In this document: in pieces, positions 9,234 to 16,406 of the stretch
Numbering within the stretch: position 1 is the first letter of the stretch
Layout: every line of letters begins with the position of its first letter
Source: Actinoplanes teichomyceticus ATCC 31121
GTDB lineage: Bacteria > Actinomycetota > Actinomycetes > Mycobacteriales > Micromonosporaceae
Length of the DNA: 64,000 nt
Direction: 5' to 3'
Assembly: GCF_003711105.1 (NCBI RefSeq)
Contig: NZ_CP023865.1
Coordinates: forward strand, 6,741,001-6,805,000
The notes under the pieces: model-generated
Told to the model about the DNA's origin: nothing
The model's input: only the letters and a program-made list of their open reading frames with translations
The model's database searches: none
Translations under genes and position numbers: made by a program

Positions 9234-10571
9234 TCAGCCGGCGAGCGCCCGGCGTCGTGGCAGCCGGCCGGCCGGGCGCCGCTGCGCCGTATCGCGCGCG
9301 GCGGCCGGGCGCCGCTGCGCCGTGTCGTGCGCGGCGGCCGGTTCCTCCTCGGCCAGCCGCTGCCGGGCGAACAGCCGGATGAGGTTGTGGAGGCGGTACC
9401 GGCCGTTCGTCTCGGCCTGCAGCAGGCTCAGCTCGACGAGTTCCTCGAGGGCGTCCTCGGTGTCGTCCGGGCCGGCCGGTCCGAACACGGCCGCCAGCCG
9501 CGCGTCGAACTCCGGCCAGGGCAGCAGCGACAGGCGGCGGAACAGGCACCGGGCCGACGGGGACAGCTGGTCGTAGGACAGGTTGAACGCGGCGGCGAGC
9601 CGCAGGTCCCCGGCGGTGAGCTGATCGAGTCGCCGGCGCTCGTCGGCCAGCCGGTCGGCCAGGTGCCGCACGCTCCATTGCGGCCGGCTCGTCAGCCGGT
9701 TGCCGGCGATACGCAACGCGAGGGGCAGCCGGCCGCACAGCTCGACCACCTCGCGGACCGCGTCCGCCTGCCGCTGCGGGCCGACACCGACGATGCTCCG
9801 CAGCAGCGCGGCCGCGTCCTCGGCGCTCAGGTGCCCGAGACTGAGCCGGTGCACGCCGTCCAGGCCGGCCAGCAACCGGCGACTGGTGACGATGGTCAGG
9901 GACGGCCCGGGACCCGGCAGCATCGGCCGGACCTGCGCCTCGTCCGCGGCGTTGTCCAGCACCACCAGGGCTGGCCGGCCGCGCAGCAGGTCCCGGTACA
10001 GGCCGGCACGGTCCGCATCGTGCACCGGGGTCTCGCCCTCCGGGACGCCCAGCGCGGCGAGCAGCCGGGCGAGCGCTTCCCCGGGACCGGTCGGACGGGC
10101 GTGCATCCCCCGCAGGTCGAGGAAGAACGTGCCGCCGGGGAAGCGCTCGCCCAGCGCATGGGCCGCCTGCACCGCCAACGCCGTCTTGCCCACCCCGGCC
10201 ACCCCGGACACCGTCGCCACCGGCGCGGCGGCCGGCGCCGGTCGGGCCAGCGCCGCGACCCGGCCCAGCCGGTCGAGTTCGCCACCGCGGCCGGTGAAAT
10301 CAGCGATCGGGCGCGGCAGCGCGCAGCGACTGGCCGGCCGCGCCGGAGCGGCCCGGGTCCGCCCGGCCAGGAACGTCGAGCGGTCCGCCTCGGACAGCGC
10401 GAGCGCCCCAGCCAGCGCTTGGACGGTACGCCGCTGCGGGGCGACGCTGCGCCCGCGCTCCATGTCGCTGATCGCGCGGGCGCTGACCCCGGACGCCTCG
10501 GCCAGCTGTTCCATCGTCAGCCCGGCCGCGTGCCGATGTGCGCGCAGCCGGGCACCGAAGGTGCTCCTCAC
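9234..10571 (-). CDS. XRE-type HTH plus NB-ARC ATPase transcriptional regulator
   Basis: 445 aa from a GTG at 10571. Residues ~1-65 are a Cro/C1-type HTH (FGARLRAHRHAAGLTMEQLA, then SDMERGR). An NB-ARC/STAND ATPase follows: Walker A GVAGVGKTALAVQ, Walker B ALVVLDNAAD, RNBS-like TIVTSRR, and GRLPLALRIAGNRL. A winged-helix segment and a basic tail end the protein, without the TPR array common in AfsR/SARP relatives, so the effector part is short. The last ~30 codons contain a 33-bp tandem duplication. The GTG overlaps the stop of a truncated hydrolase gene (GTGA), so translation is probably coupled. Target genes unknown. Confidence 0.85.
   Translation of the reverse strand: MRSTFGARLRAHRHAAGLTMEQLAEASGVSARAISDMERGRSVAPQRRTVQALAGALALSEADRSTFLAGRTRAAPARPASRCALPRPIADFTGRGGELDRLGRVAALARPAPAAAPVATVSGVAGVGKTALAVQAAHALGERFPGGTFFLDLRGMHARPTGPGEALARLLAALGVPEGETPVHDADRAGLYRDLLRGRPALVVLDNAADEAQVRPMLPGPGPSLTIVTSRRLLAGLDGVHRLSLGHLSAEDAAALLRSIVGVGPQRQADAVREVVELCGRLPLALRIAGNRLTSRPQWSVRHLADRLADERRRLDQLTAGDLRLAAAFNLSYDQLSPSARCLFRRLSLLPWPEFDARLAAVFGPAGPDDTEDALEELVELSLLQAETNGRYRLHNLIRLFARQRLAEEEPAAAHDTAQRRPAAARDTAQRRPAGRLPRRRALAG
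9270..9335 (-). repeat. 33-bp tandem duplication inside the regulator gene
   Basis: Two adjacent 33-bp units (9270-9302, 9303-9335) differ at three or so positions and encode two copies of an 11-residue AAxDTAQRRPA-like motif near the C-terminus of the HTH/NB-ARC protein. Because 33 is a multiple of 3, the frame is kept. Confidence 0.75.
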
Positions 10572-10813
10572 CGTTGCGGCATCTCGCCGAGCACCTCGGT
10601 GGACCACGCGTGGCGCAGCGCCACCTCGCGCGCTACGCCATCGCGGTAGCCGCCGCACAGGTCGACCACCTTCCGGCCGCCCCGGTACACCGCCCGCGCG
10701 CTCCCGATCTCACGTTTCTCCGCGAAGTTGCGCCGGACCGCATCGACCACGGGGCCGTAGCCCTCGTCCGCGCCACCATGGAGCATGGTGGACGGCACGT
10801 CCACTGTGAGCAC
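10568..10813 (-). pseudogene. truncated EstB-like serine hydrolase (class C beta-lactamase family), N-terminal fragment
   Basis: 81 aa from a GTG at 10813. Residues ~1-60 match the start of EstB-type beta-lactamase-family esterases: HGGADEGYGPVVDAVRRNF, then AVYRGGRKVVDLCGGYRD. The family continues for another ~320 residues and has its catalytic SxxK after this point; here the frame switches to unrelated sequence (AREVALRHAWSTEVLGEMPQ) and stops. The catalytic Ser is therefore absent. The stop overlaps the GTG of the HTH/NB-ARC regulator. It may survive only as a translated leader for that gene. The truncation is seen directly; any retained role is a guess. Confidence 0.6.
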
Positions 10814-10867
10814 CAACTCGAAACCTTTCTGCTGTGCGGGACATCGAACGGTGGCATGGCGCGGCTC

Positions 10868-10900
10868 GCCGTACCAGGGACGGACAGTCCCTGGTACGGC
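10868..10900. promoter_or_regulatory. perfect 14-bp inverted repeat upstream of the regulator operon
   Basis: GCCGTACCAGGGAC (10868-10881) and its exact reverse complement (10887-10900) with a 5-nt spacer. It lies ~55 bp upstream of the GTG at 10813 and ~170 bp past the response regulator stop, so it could be an operator for the regulator operon or a terminator of the two-component operon. A second, imperfect hairpin follows at 10901-10929. Confidence 0.5.
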
Positions 10901-11070
10901 CGGCTCGAACCCGGTCGGCGACCGAGCCGGTCGCGGCGTCGCCCGGGGTCCGGCCGCCATGCCCGGTGCCCCTGCCCTGCGTGGTGACTGCGGTGCGCGC
11001 ACGGGAAACGCTAGGGAAAACGACGGCCGGCACCCATCCCGCCGGCTGCCCAGCCGGGGTACAGCAGGCA

Positions 11071-11727
11071 CTACCGCCGAGCCGTGTCCTCCAGGTAGCG
11101 CAGCACGGCGACGACCCGCCGGTCGGCCCGATCGGTCGGGGTGAGATCCAGCTTGGCGAAGATGCTGCGGATGTTCTTGTGTACGGCGCCCTCGGTCACG
11201 AACAGGCGCTCCGCGATGGCGGTGTTGCCCAGCCCCTCGGCCATCAGCGACAGCACCTCCCGCTCACGCGGGCTGAGCCGGCTCAGCGCGGTGTCCGGGC
11301 GGCTGCGTGCCAGCAACTGCCCGACCACCTCCGGATCCACCGCGGTGCCGCCCCCGGCCACCCGGTGCAGCGCGGCGAGGAACTCCTCCACCCGTCCCAC
11401 CCGTTCCTTGAGCAGGTAGCCCAGCCGCCCGGCGCCGCCGGCCAGCAGTTCGGTGGCGAAGGCCTGCTCCACGTACGCGGAGAGCACCAGCACGGCCAGA
11501 CCGGGACGCCGCCGGCGCGCCTCCCCGGCCGCGACGATGCCCTCGTCGGTGTGCGTGGGCGGCATCCGCACGTCCACGATCGCGACGTCCGGCTCGTGCT
11601 CGCCGACCGCGGCGAGGAACTCGGCGGGCGTGCCGGCGGTGGCCACCACGTCGAGCCCTTCCGCCCTCAGCAGCAGGGCCAGCCCCTCGCGCAGCAGGGC
11701 GTCGTCCTCGGCGATCACGATCCGCAC
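11071..11727 (-). CDS. NarL/LuxR-family response regulator
   Basis: 218 aa. Receiver domain at ~1-120: acidic pair in VIAEDDALLREG, phospho-acceptor Asp in VAIVDVRMP, and the later Lys in YLLKERVG. LuxR-type HTH at ~150-215: LSPREREVLSLMAEGLGN and TEGAVHKNIRSIFAKL. The GTG at 11727 lies 13 bp inside the 3' end of the kinase gene, so the two are co-translated. A 22-bp motif overlaps its stop codon and is repeated before the kinase start (see the repeat entry). It is the output of the adjacent kinase; targets are unknown, although the 13090 membrane protein across the divergent promoter is a candidate. Confidence 0.93.
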   Translation of the reverse strand: MRIVIAEDDALLREGLALLLRAEGLDVVATAGTPAEFLAAVGEHEPDVAIVDVRMPPTHTDEGIVAAGEARRRRPGLAVLVLSAYVEQAFATELLAGGAGRLGYLLKERVGRVEEFLAALHRVAGGGTAVDPEVVGQLLARSRPDTALSRLSPREREVLSLMAEGLGNTAIAERLFVTEGAVHKNIRSIFAKLDLTPTDRADRRVVAVLRYLEDTARR

Positions 11728-12947
11728 GGCAGCTCCAGGTCCATCGTCGTCGGCCCACCCGGTGGGCTGGTCAGGGCGAACCGCCCGTCGGACGCCTCGA
11801 CCCGGCGGCGGATGCCGGCCAGCCCGGACCCGGCCGTCTCGTCGGCGCCGCCCCGGCCGTCGTCGGCGACGCTGAGCCGCAGCCGGTCGCCGTCGAGGCG
11901 GACCGAGACGGACACGGCCGTGGCGCCGCTGTGCTTGACCGCGTTGGTCAACGCCTCGGCCACCACGAAGTACGCGGTGGCCTCGACCGACGCGGCACAC
12001 CGGACGGGCAGGTCGACGTCGAGGCGGCAGGGCAGCGCGCATCCCGCGACGAGACCGTCGAGCGCGCCGGCCAGCCCCCGGTCGTCGAGCACCGGCGGAA
12101 GGATGCCCCGCACCACCGTACGCAGCTCGGCGAGCGCCTGCTCGGCGGCGTGCTGCGCCCGGTCGAGGAGCTGCACGGCCGCCGCCACGTCCCGGTCGAT
12201 CGCACGCCGGGACGCGCCGAGCAGCACGGTCACCGCGACCAGGCGGTTCTGCGTACCGTCATGCAGGGAACGCTCGATGCGGCGCAGCTCGGCGGCATGC
12301 GCGTCGAGCGCCGCGGCCCGGGTCGCGGTCAGCTCGGCGACCCGCAGCGTGAGGTCGGTGCCGGGAGCCGGCGCCAGCAGACGGCGGCCCGGCCAGGCCT
12401 GCGCCCGGGCCAGCCACTGTCCCGCTCCGAGCAGGACAGCCAGCCAGCCCACCCCGGTCAGGGCCACGCCGACCGCGTCGGCCAGGCCGTCCACGTGCCA
12501 GTACGCCACGCCGGGCCCGCCCTCGTCGGGCGGCACCAGGGTGTACCAGAGCGGGAACGTCAGGCTCTGCACCCCGGTGAGCGGCAGGCTCAGGCCGAAC
12601 AGGCCCACCCCGAACCCGAACGAGGCGTGCAACGGCAGCCAGGCCAGCTCACGACGCACCGCGGGATCGCGCAGGGCGGCCGGCGCGTGCTCCGGCACGG
12701 GCGGCGGGCCGAGGACCTGCGGGCCCCAGCGGGACAGGCGGGCCCGCTCGCGGTCGGCGACCGACCGCAGGATCCGCAGCGCGCCGGGGATCAGCGGCAG
12801 CCCGACACCGACCACGCTGACGGCGAGCACGATCAGCAGCCCGACCAGAGTCGCGATGGCCAGCACCGATGTACCGAGCCCACCGACGAGATGTTCCAGC
12901 GCGTCGACCGCGGCCAGCACCCGGTCGTTGACGTACCGCCGCCGCAT
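11715..12947 (-). CDS. NarL-type sensor histidine kinase (HisKA_3)
   Basis: 410 aa. N-terminal membrane region: a helix pair at ~30-70 (SVLAIATLVGLLIVLAVSVV) and two or three more hydrophobic segments at ~125-210. HisKA_3 dimerisation domain with the phospho-acceptor in IERSLHDGTQNRLVAV, then HATPase with VVAEALTNAVKHSGA (N-box) and VADDGRGG (G1). The start at 12947 (ATG, MRRRYVND) is favoured; a frame to 13010 exists but runs into the putative operator. Co-translated with the response regulator. The stimulus is not evident; the membrane-embedded sensor has no large extracytoplasmic domain. Confidence 0.92.
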   Translation of the reverse strand: MRRRYVNDRVLAAVDALEHLVGGLGTSVLAIATLVGLLIVLAVSVVGVGLPLIPGALRILRSVADRERARLSRWGPQVLGPPPVPEHAPAALRDPAVRRELAWLPLHASFGFGVGLFGLSLPLTGVQSLTFPLWYTLVPPDEGGPGVAYWHVDGLADAVGVALTGVGWLAVLLGAGQWLARAQAWPGRRLLAPAPGTDLTLRVAELTATRAAALDAHAAELRRIERSLHDGTQNRLVAVTVLLGASRRAIDRDVAAAVQLLDRAQHAAEQALAELRTVVRGILPPVLDDRGLAGALDGLVAGCALPCRLDVDLPVRCAASVEATAYFVVAEALTNAVKHSGATAVSVSVRLDGDRLRLSVADDGRGGADETAGSGLAGIRRRVEASDGRFALTSPPGGPTTMDLELPCGS

Positions 12948-12991
12948 GCCCACCACCGCAGTGACGATAGGCGACCGGTGGTGGCCCGGCA

Positions 12992-13013
12992 GTACAGCAG
13001 GCTGTACCACCGA
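12992..13013. promoter_or_regulatory. operator-like inverted repeat, repeated at the end of the operon
   Basis: GTACAG-CAGG-CTGTAC (12992-13007) is a perfect 6-bp palindrome 45 bp upstream of the kinase ATG, in the shared region with the divergent 13090 gene. The 22-bp sequence 12992-13013 recurs with 19 identical positions at 11059-11080, at the response regulator stop. Suits an autoregulatory site; no binding evidence. Confidence 0.4.
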
Positions 13014-13089
13014 TCGTCGCGGTGGCGGGATCGTCGCCGGCCTCGGGTTTGCCTAGCGTGGGCGACACCCCACTGTCGAGGGAGGACCC

Positions 13090-13314
13090 ATGACCGACCG
13101 TTTCCGCGTCGACGGCACGCCCGAGCCGTCGTCCGCCCCGCCGCCCATCGGACGCCTGCGCCCGGCGCTGTGGCTGCTGCTGATCGTCAGCCTCACGGTC
13201 AACGCCGTCGCCTCGGCGATCGGGGCAACGCTCGCCGGCATCGCATTCGGGCTGGTCACCCTGGCATGTGCCGGCTGGCTGGTGGTCGACCACTACCGGC
13301 GCCGCAACCAATGA
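13090..13314 (+). CDS. small two-helix membrane protein
   Basis: 74 aa. A Pro/Ser-rich 20-residue head is followed by two hydrophobic helices (RPALWLLLIVSLTVNAVASA and GATLAGIAFGLVTLACAGWLV) and a basic tail. A GAGGGAGG box lies ~5 nt before the ATG. Transcribed divergently from the kinase/regulator pair, which is the usual position for a regulated target. No family recognised. Its stop overlaps an ATG (ATGA at 13311) that opens a decayed frame. Confidence 0.75.
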   Translation: MTDRFRVDGTPEPSSAPPPIGRLRPALWLLLIVSLTVNAVASAIGATLAGIAFGLVTLACAGWLVVDHYRRRNQ

Positions 13315-13647
13315 CACCGCGGCTGTCGGGGCTCGGCGGCCGGACCGACGCGCGGGCGAGCCGGCGTCGAATGCCCGCCCGCGACGCGGCCAGGCTCGCA
13401 GGCCTGGTCGCGCAGCTTGAGGCCGACGGCGTGACGGCGGCCGCGCCCGCAAGGGCGTCTACCTCGGCACCTTGACCATCGCGACGCAGCTCGCGGAGGG
13501 CGCCGGAGAGGGCGATCCGCCACCGTCGCCGCACGTTACCGGGACATGTACCAGAAGCACGACCGGGCCGAGGAGACCGTCGGCGACGTCGAAGCCTGCA
13601 AGACGACGGTGGCCTCGATCACCGAACGCCGCGAGCAGGCCGCCTGA
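13311..13647 (+). pseudogene. decayed small gene, frame broken at least once
   Basis: An ATG at 13311 overlaps the stop of the small membrane protein, but its frame closes after 54 codons (13475). Protein-like sequence then continues in other frames: KGVYLGTLTIATQLAEGAGEG around 13451-13515, then ATVAARYRDMYQKHDRAEE and on to a stop near 13647 in a third frame. The last part looks like a helical coiled tail, such as the end of a MerR-like or small regulatory protein, but I cannot name the family. Frame changes are seen directly; the reconstruction is tentative. The following stretch to 14044 has no convincing gene. Confidence 0.4.
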
Positions 13648-13985
13648 CGGTGAGGGGTTCCCTCCCCGCTACGTGGTCATGATCGCCCCGAATCAACGTC
13701 GCCGTCACCAGCCCACAAGCGGCAGCGACCTGGTCGCCCTCAGCGCAGGCGGGCTCCGCCGTCTCCTGGCCCACGTGATCCACGGCGTCACCGTCTCCTT
13801 CGACCGCATCACCGCCGCGCGCGACGCGGGTCGGGGCATGGACCCCTCATCGGCGCGCGCTGTCCGGAACCGAGCCGCGACCTGGCGGAAAGCGGTTGCT
13901 CGTGCGTGCACCGCCTCCGAGAGATCGGGCCTGAACGCCTTCGCCACAGCGGGACCGTGGTACCCACAGCCTCAGGTGCGCGTCT

Positions 13986-14027
13986 GTCCCGCCGACTGAC
14001 ACAGGGGAAGCGTCGGGCATCCGGGAC
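13986..14027 (+). promoter_or_regulatory. stem-loop in the leader of the GGDEF gene
   Basis: GTCCCG plus CCGAC (13986-13996) pair with GTCGG (14012-14016) and CGGGAC (14022-14027), giving an 11-bp stem with a 5-nt bulge just before the ribosome binding site (GGGAG, ~14028) of the cyclase. It does not match the GEMM c-di-GMP riboswitch core, so only a structured leader is claimed. Confidence 0.3.
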
Positions 14028-14044
14028 GGGAGAAAGCGGCACAG

Positions 14045-15511
14045 ATGCTGAAGCGTCCTCCGGCATGGGTAGGTTTCCTGATCTTCGGCATGCTCTTCGT
14101 CGCCGTCTACCTGCGGCTCCCGGACAACGTGTGGGGAATGCTCGCGTGGGACGGCGTGGCGGTGGCCGGCGCCGCGGCGATCGTGGTCGGCATCCGGCGC
14201 AACCGTCCCGGCGGGGCGGCGGCCTGGTGGCTGCTCATGGCCGGCCAGCTGGCCAACGTCGCCGGCGACGTCATCTACTTCTTCGGCCCGGAGAGCGACG
14301 ACCCGGTTCATCCGTACGACGTCCCGTACCTGCTGGGCTATGTCGTGCAGGTGGCCGGGCTGCTGATCCTGCTGCGGCGGCGAAGTGCCGGGCGGGACTG
14401 GGCCACGCTCGTCGACTCCCTGATCATCACGAGTGCCTTCGCGCTGCTGAGCTGGGTGTTCCTGATGAAGCCGGTGGCCGAGGACGCGTCGCTCGGGCTA
14501 GTCGGCCAGATCATGGCGGTCTCGTACCCGGCACTCGATCTCCTGCTGCTCGCCATGGTCGCCTGGCTGCTGACCGCCGACGGGTCCCGCAACGTCGCGT
14601 TCTTCCTGGTCGCCGCGAACATGGTGGTCTTCCTCGTCGGCGACTACTTCTGGTCCTTCGCCAATCAGACCCACTACGACCCCGGCACACTCGGCGGCCG
14701 GCTCATCGACTGCGCGTACCTGACCGGCTACGTGGCCTTCGGCGCGGGCGCGCTGCACCCCGGCATGGTCGAGATCGGCCGGCCGGCCGGTTCGGAGCGG
14801 GTCCGGCCGATGACGCTGCGACGCCTGTTGCTGCTCACCGCCGCCGCGCTGATCGCGCCGGCGTTGCTGGCCTGGCAGGCGTACCACGACGGCGGGCGGG
14901 TGCTCGACGCGTACGCGATCGTGGCCGGCTCGGTGACCGTGTTCCTGCTGGTCATCGCCCGCATGACCATGCTCGTCCGGCAGGTCCAGGCGCAGGCCGT
15001 CGTGCTGGAGAAGCACGCCGACCTGTTCCGCGAGGCGGCCCAGCTGGACCCGCTCACCAATCTGCCCAACCGCCGGGCCTGGAACGCCGCGCTGCCGTCG
15101 GCGCTGCAGTACGCCGCCCGCCACGGCGCCCCGCTGGCCCTGGCGGTGCTCGACCTCGACCACTTCAAGGCGTTCAACGACACGCACGGCCACCAGGCGG
15201 GCGACCGGCTGCTCACCGCGGCGTCGGCCGCGTGGTCGGCGAACCTGCGCTCGGTGGACGTGCTCGCCCGCTACGGCGGCGAGGAGTTCGCGGTGCTGCT
15301 GCCCGGCGCCACCACCGCCGAGGTCACCGGCCTGTTCGAGCGCCTCCGCGCGGTCACACCGATGGGCTGCACCTTCTCGGCCGGCGTCGCGACGTGGGAC
15401 GGCGTCGAGAGCGGCGACGAGCTTCTCGCCCGCGCCGACCGGGCGCTGTACCGGGCCAAGGACGCGGGCCGCGATCGGGTGGTGAGCGACGACGTCCTGC
15501 CCGCGGCGTGA
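14045..15511 (+). CDS. membrane-bound diguanylate cyclase (GGDEF)
   Basis: 488 aa. Around nine hydrophobic helices over residues 1-310 form a sensor region, then a short coiled linker (VQAQAVVLEKHADLFREAAQ) and one GGDEF domain. DPLTNLPNRR, DLDHFKAFND and the active-site RYGGEEFAVLLPG are intact, so cyclase activity is expected. No RxxD inhibitory site is obvious before GGEEF. The ATG at 14045 is preceded by GGGAG about 13 nt upstream and a stem-loop. A decayed relative of its N-terminal membrane region lies immediately downstream, suggesting a past tandem arrangement. Confidence 0.92.
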   Translation: MLKRPPAWVGFLIFGMLFVAVYLRLPDNVWGMLAWDGVAVAGAAAIVVGIRRNRPGGAAAWWLLMAGQLANVAGDVIYFFGPESDDPVHPYDVPYLLGYVVQVAGLLILLRRRSAGRDWATLVDSLIITSAFALLSWVFLMKPVAEDASLGLVGQIMAVSYPALDLLLLAMVAWLLTADGSRNVAFFLVAANMVVFLVGDYFWSFANQTHYDPGTLGGRLIDCAYLTGYVAFGAGALHPGMVEIGRPAGSERVRPMTLRRLLLLTAAALIAPALLAWQAYHDGGRVLDAYAIVAGSVTVFLLVIARMTMLVRQVQAQAVVLEKHADLFREAAQLDPLTNLPNRRAWNAALPSALQYAARHGAPLALAVLDLDHFKAFNDTHGHQAGDRLLTAASAAWSANLRSVDVLARYGGEEFAVLLPGATTAEVTGLFERLRAVTPMGCTFSAGVATWDGVESGDELLARADRALYRAKDAGRDRVVSDDVLPAA

Positions 15512-15544
15512 CATACGGGCGATCACCGGCCGCCGTACCCGCCC

Positions 15545-15900
15545 GGCCTGGGCGTGGATGAGGGTGGGGGACGTTGATCTGCCGCGGCTACCCGCTGCTT
15601 CCGGCCGAGGGCGTGGTCGCCCGCTGCTTCCGGCCGAGGGCGTGGTCGCCCGCTGCTGTACCACGTGGTCGGTCTCGTCGCGTTCGTGGCCATCCTCGCC
15701 GGGGTGCGCCGGAAACAGCCGGCCCGCCCCGTACGCGGGTACGTGTTCGCCGCCGGTGTCCCCACGTTCGCGGCCGGTGACGTCGTCCCCAGGGCCGGCG
15801 GCCGTGTTGCCGGGCGAGCACCCGTACCCGCACTGGACCGACGCGCTCCACCTCGTCGCGTACCCCTTGCTCTGATCCGGCCTGCTCCCGGCCGCCGGCA
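15545..15900 (+). pseudogene. remnant of a second membrane-bound diguanylate cyclase N-terminus
   Basis: Translated pieces match the membrane part of the upstream cyclase family: YHVVGLVAFVAILAGVRRKQ and VFAAGVPTFAAGDVV in one frame (15665-15790), then LPGEHPYPHWTDALHLVAYPLL in another (15810-15875), ending at a stop exactly where the family continues. The same order (VGIRRNRPGG, MAGQLANVAGDVI, YLLGYVV) is seen in the intact gene. At least one frameshift and one stop, with no GGDEF part left. Its 5' side carries a 29-bp tandem repeat. Confidence 0.6.
15591..15657 (+). repeat. 29-bp tandem repeat, 2.3 copies
   Basis: Two identical 29-bp units (15591-15619 and 15620-15648) beginning CCCGCTGCTTCCGGCC, then nine bases of a third copy to 15657. 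They lie at the 5' edge of the decayed cyclase. 29 is not a multiple of 3, so the expansion itself would break a reading frame. Confidence 0.85.
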
Positions 15901-16227
15901 TCCCGGCCCGGCGCGATGCGCACGGCATGGCCGCGGTCAGCCCGGCGAAGGTGATATCAAGGACGCCGCCTGCCGAACGTCGAGCCGGGCGGCAACGCGG
16001 TGACGCGGCCGAAGACTTTCGCACGCACCTGCCAGCGGCAACCCGATCGGGTGACGGATGGAACGACCGCTACGGCAAGCTACGCGAATGGCGCGAGGAG
16101 GATGGCGCAGCGGTCGCTGATCAGCTGTTCGGGCCTTGTCAGCGCACCGGCGGACGCCCCGGGGATCCAGGCCGATCCAGGACGGGCCGGCGCAGACGCC
16201 GTGACCGCGACGTGCAATGCGGCTAGT

Positions 16228-16263
16228 GCTCCGGTAGCGGAGCGTCTGCTCCGGTAGCGGAGC
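16228..16263. repeat. two identical adjacent hairpins
   Basis: GCTCCG-GTAG-CGGAGC occurs twice, at 16228-16243 and 16248-16263, separated by GTCT. Each copy is a perfect 6-bp stem with a GTAG loop. They sit in the ~500-bp gene-poor stretch between the decayed cyclase and the convergent chemoreceptor stop (16407), so a tandem terminator is the simplest reading. The rest of 15900-16406 shows no supportable gene. Confidence 0.6.
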
Positions 16264-16406
16264 CGTCGGCGTAGGCGCCGGTCCGGTCGCGGCGGATGAC
16301 ATCTCTCGGAGGTGGTTCGTTTGAGCCAGGTGGCGAGGCAGCCGGCGGTGCGGTCGTCGAGTGCGTCGATCCCCTGGTGGGTGGCCATGGTCCGGCGTCC
16401 GGGGCC

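Noticed and set aside
13880..14030. GEMM c-di-GMP riboswitch before the GGDEF gene
   Set aside because: A few blocks (CACAGGGG, CGGGAC) recall the class, but the conserved core and tetraloop receptor are not there; only a stem-loop is claimed.
16080..16388. Minus-strand frame MATHQGIDALDDRTAGCL...
   Set aside because: Protein-like for about 25 residues and then Arg-rich; possibly an IS scrap, but too short to name.
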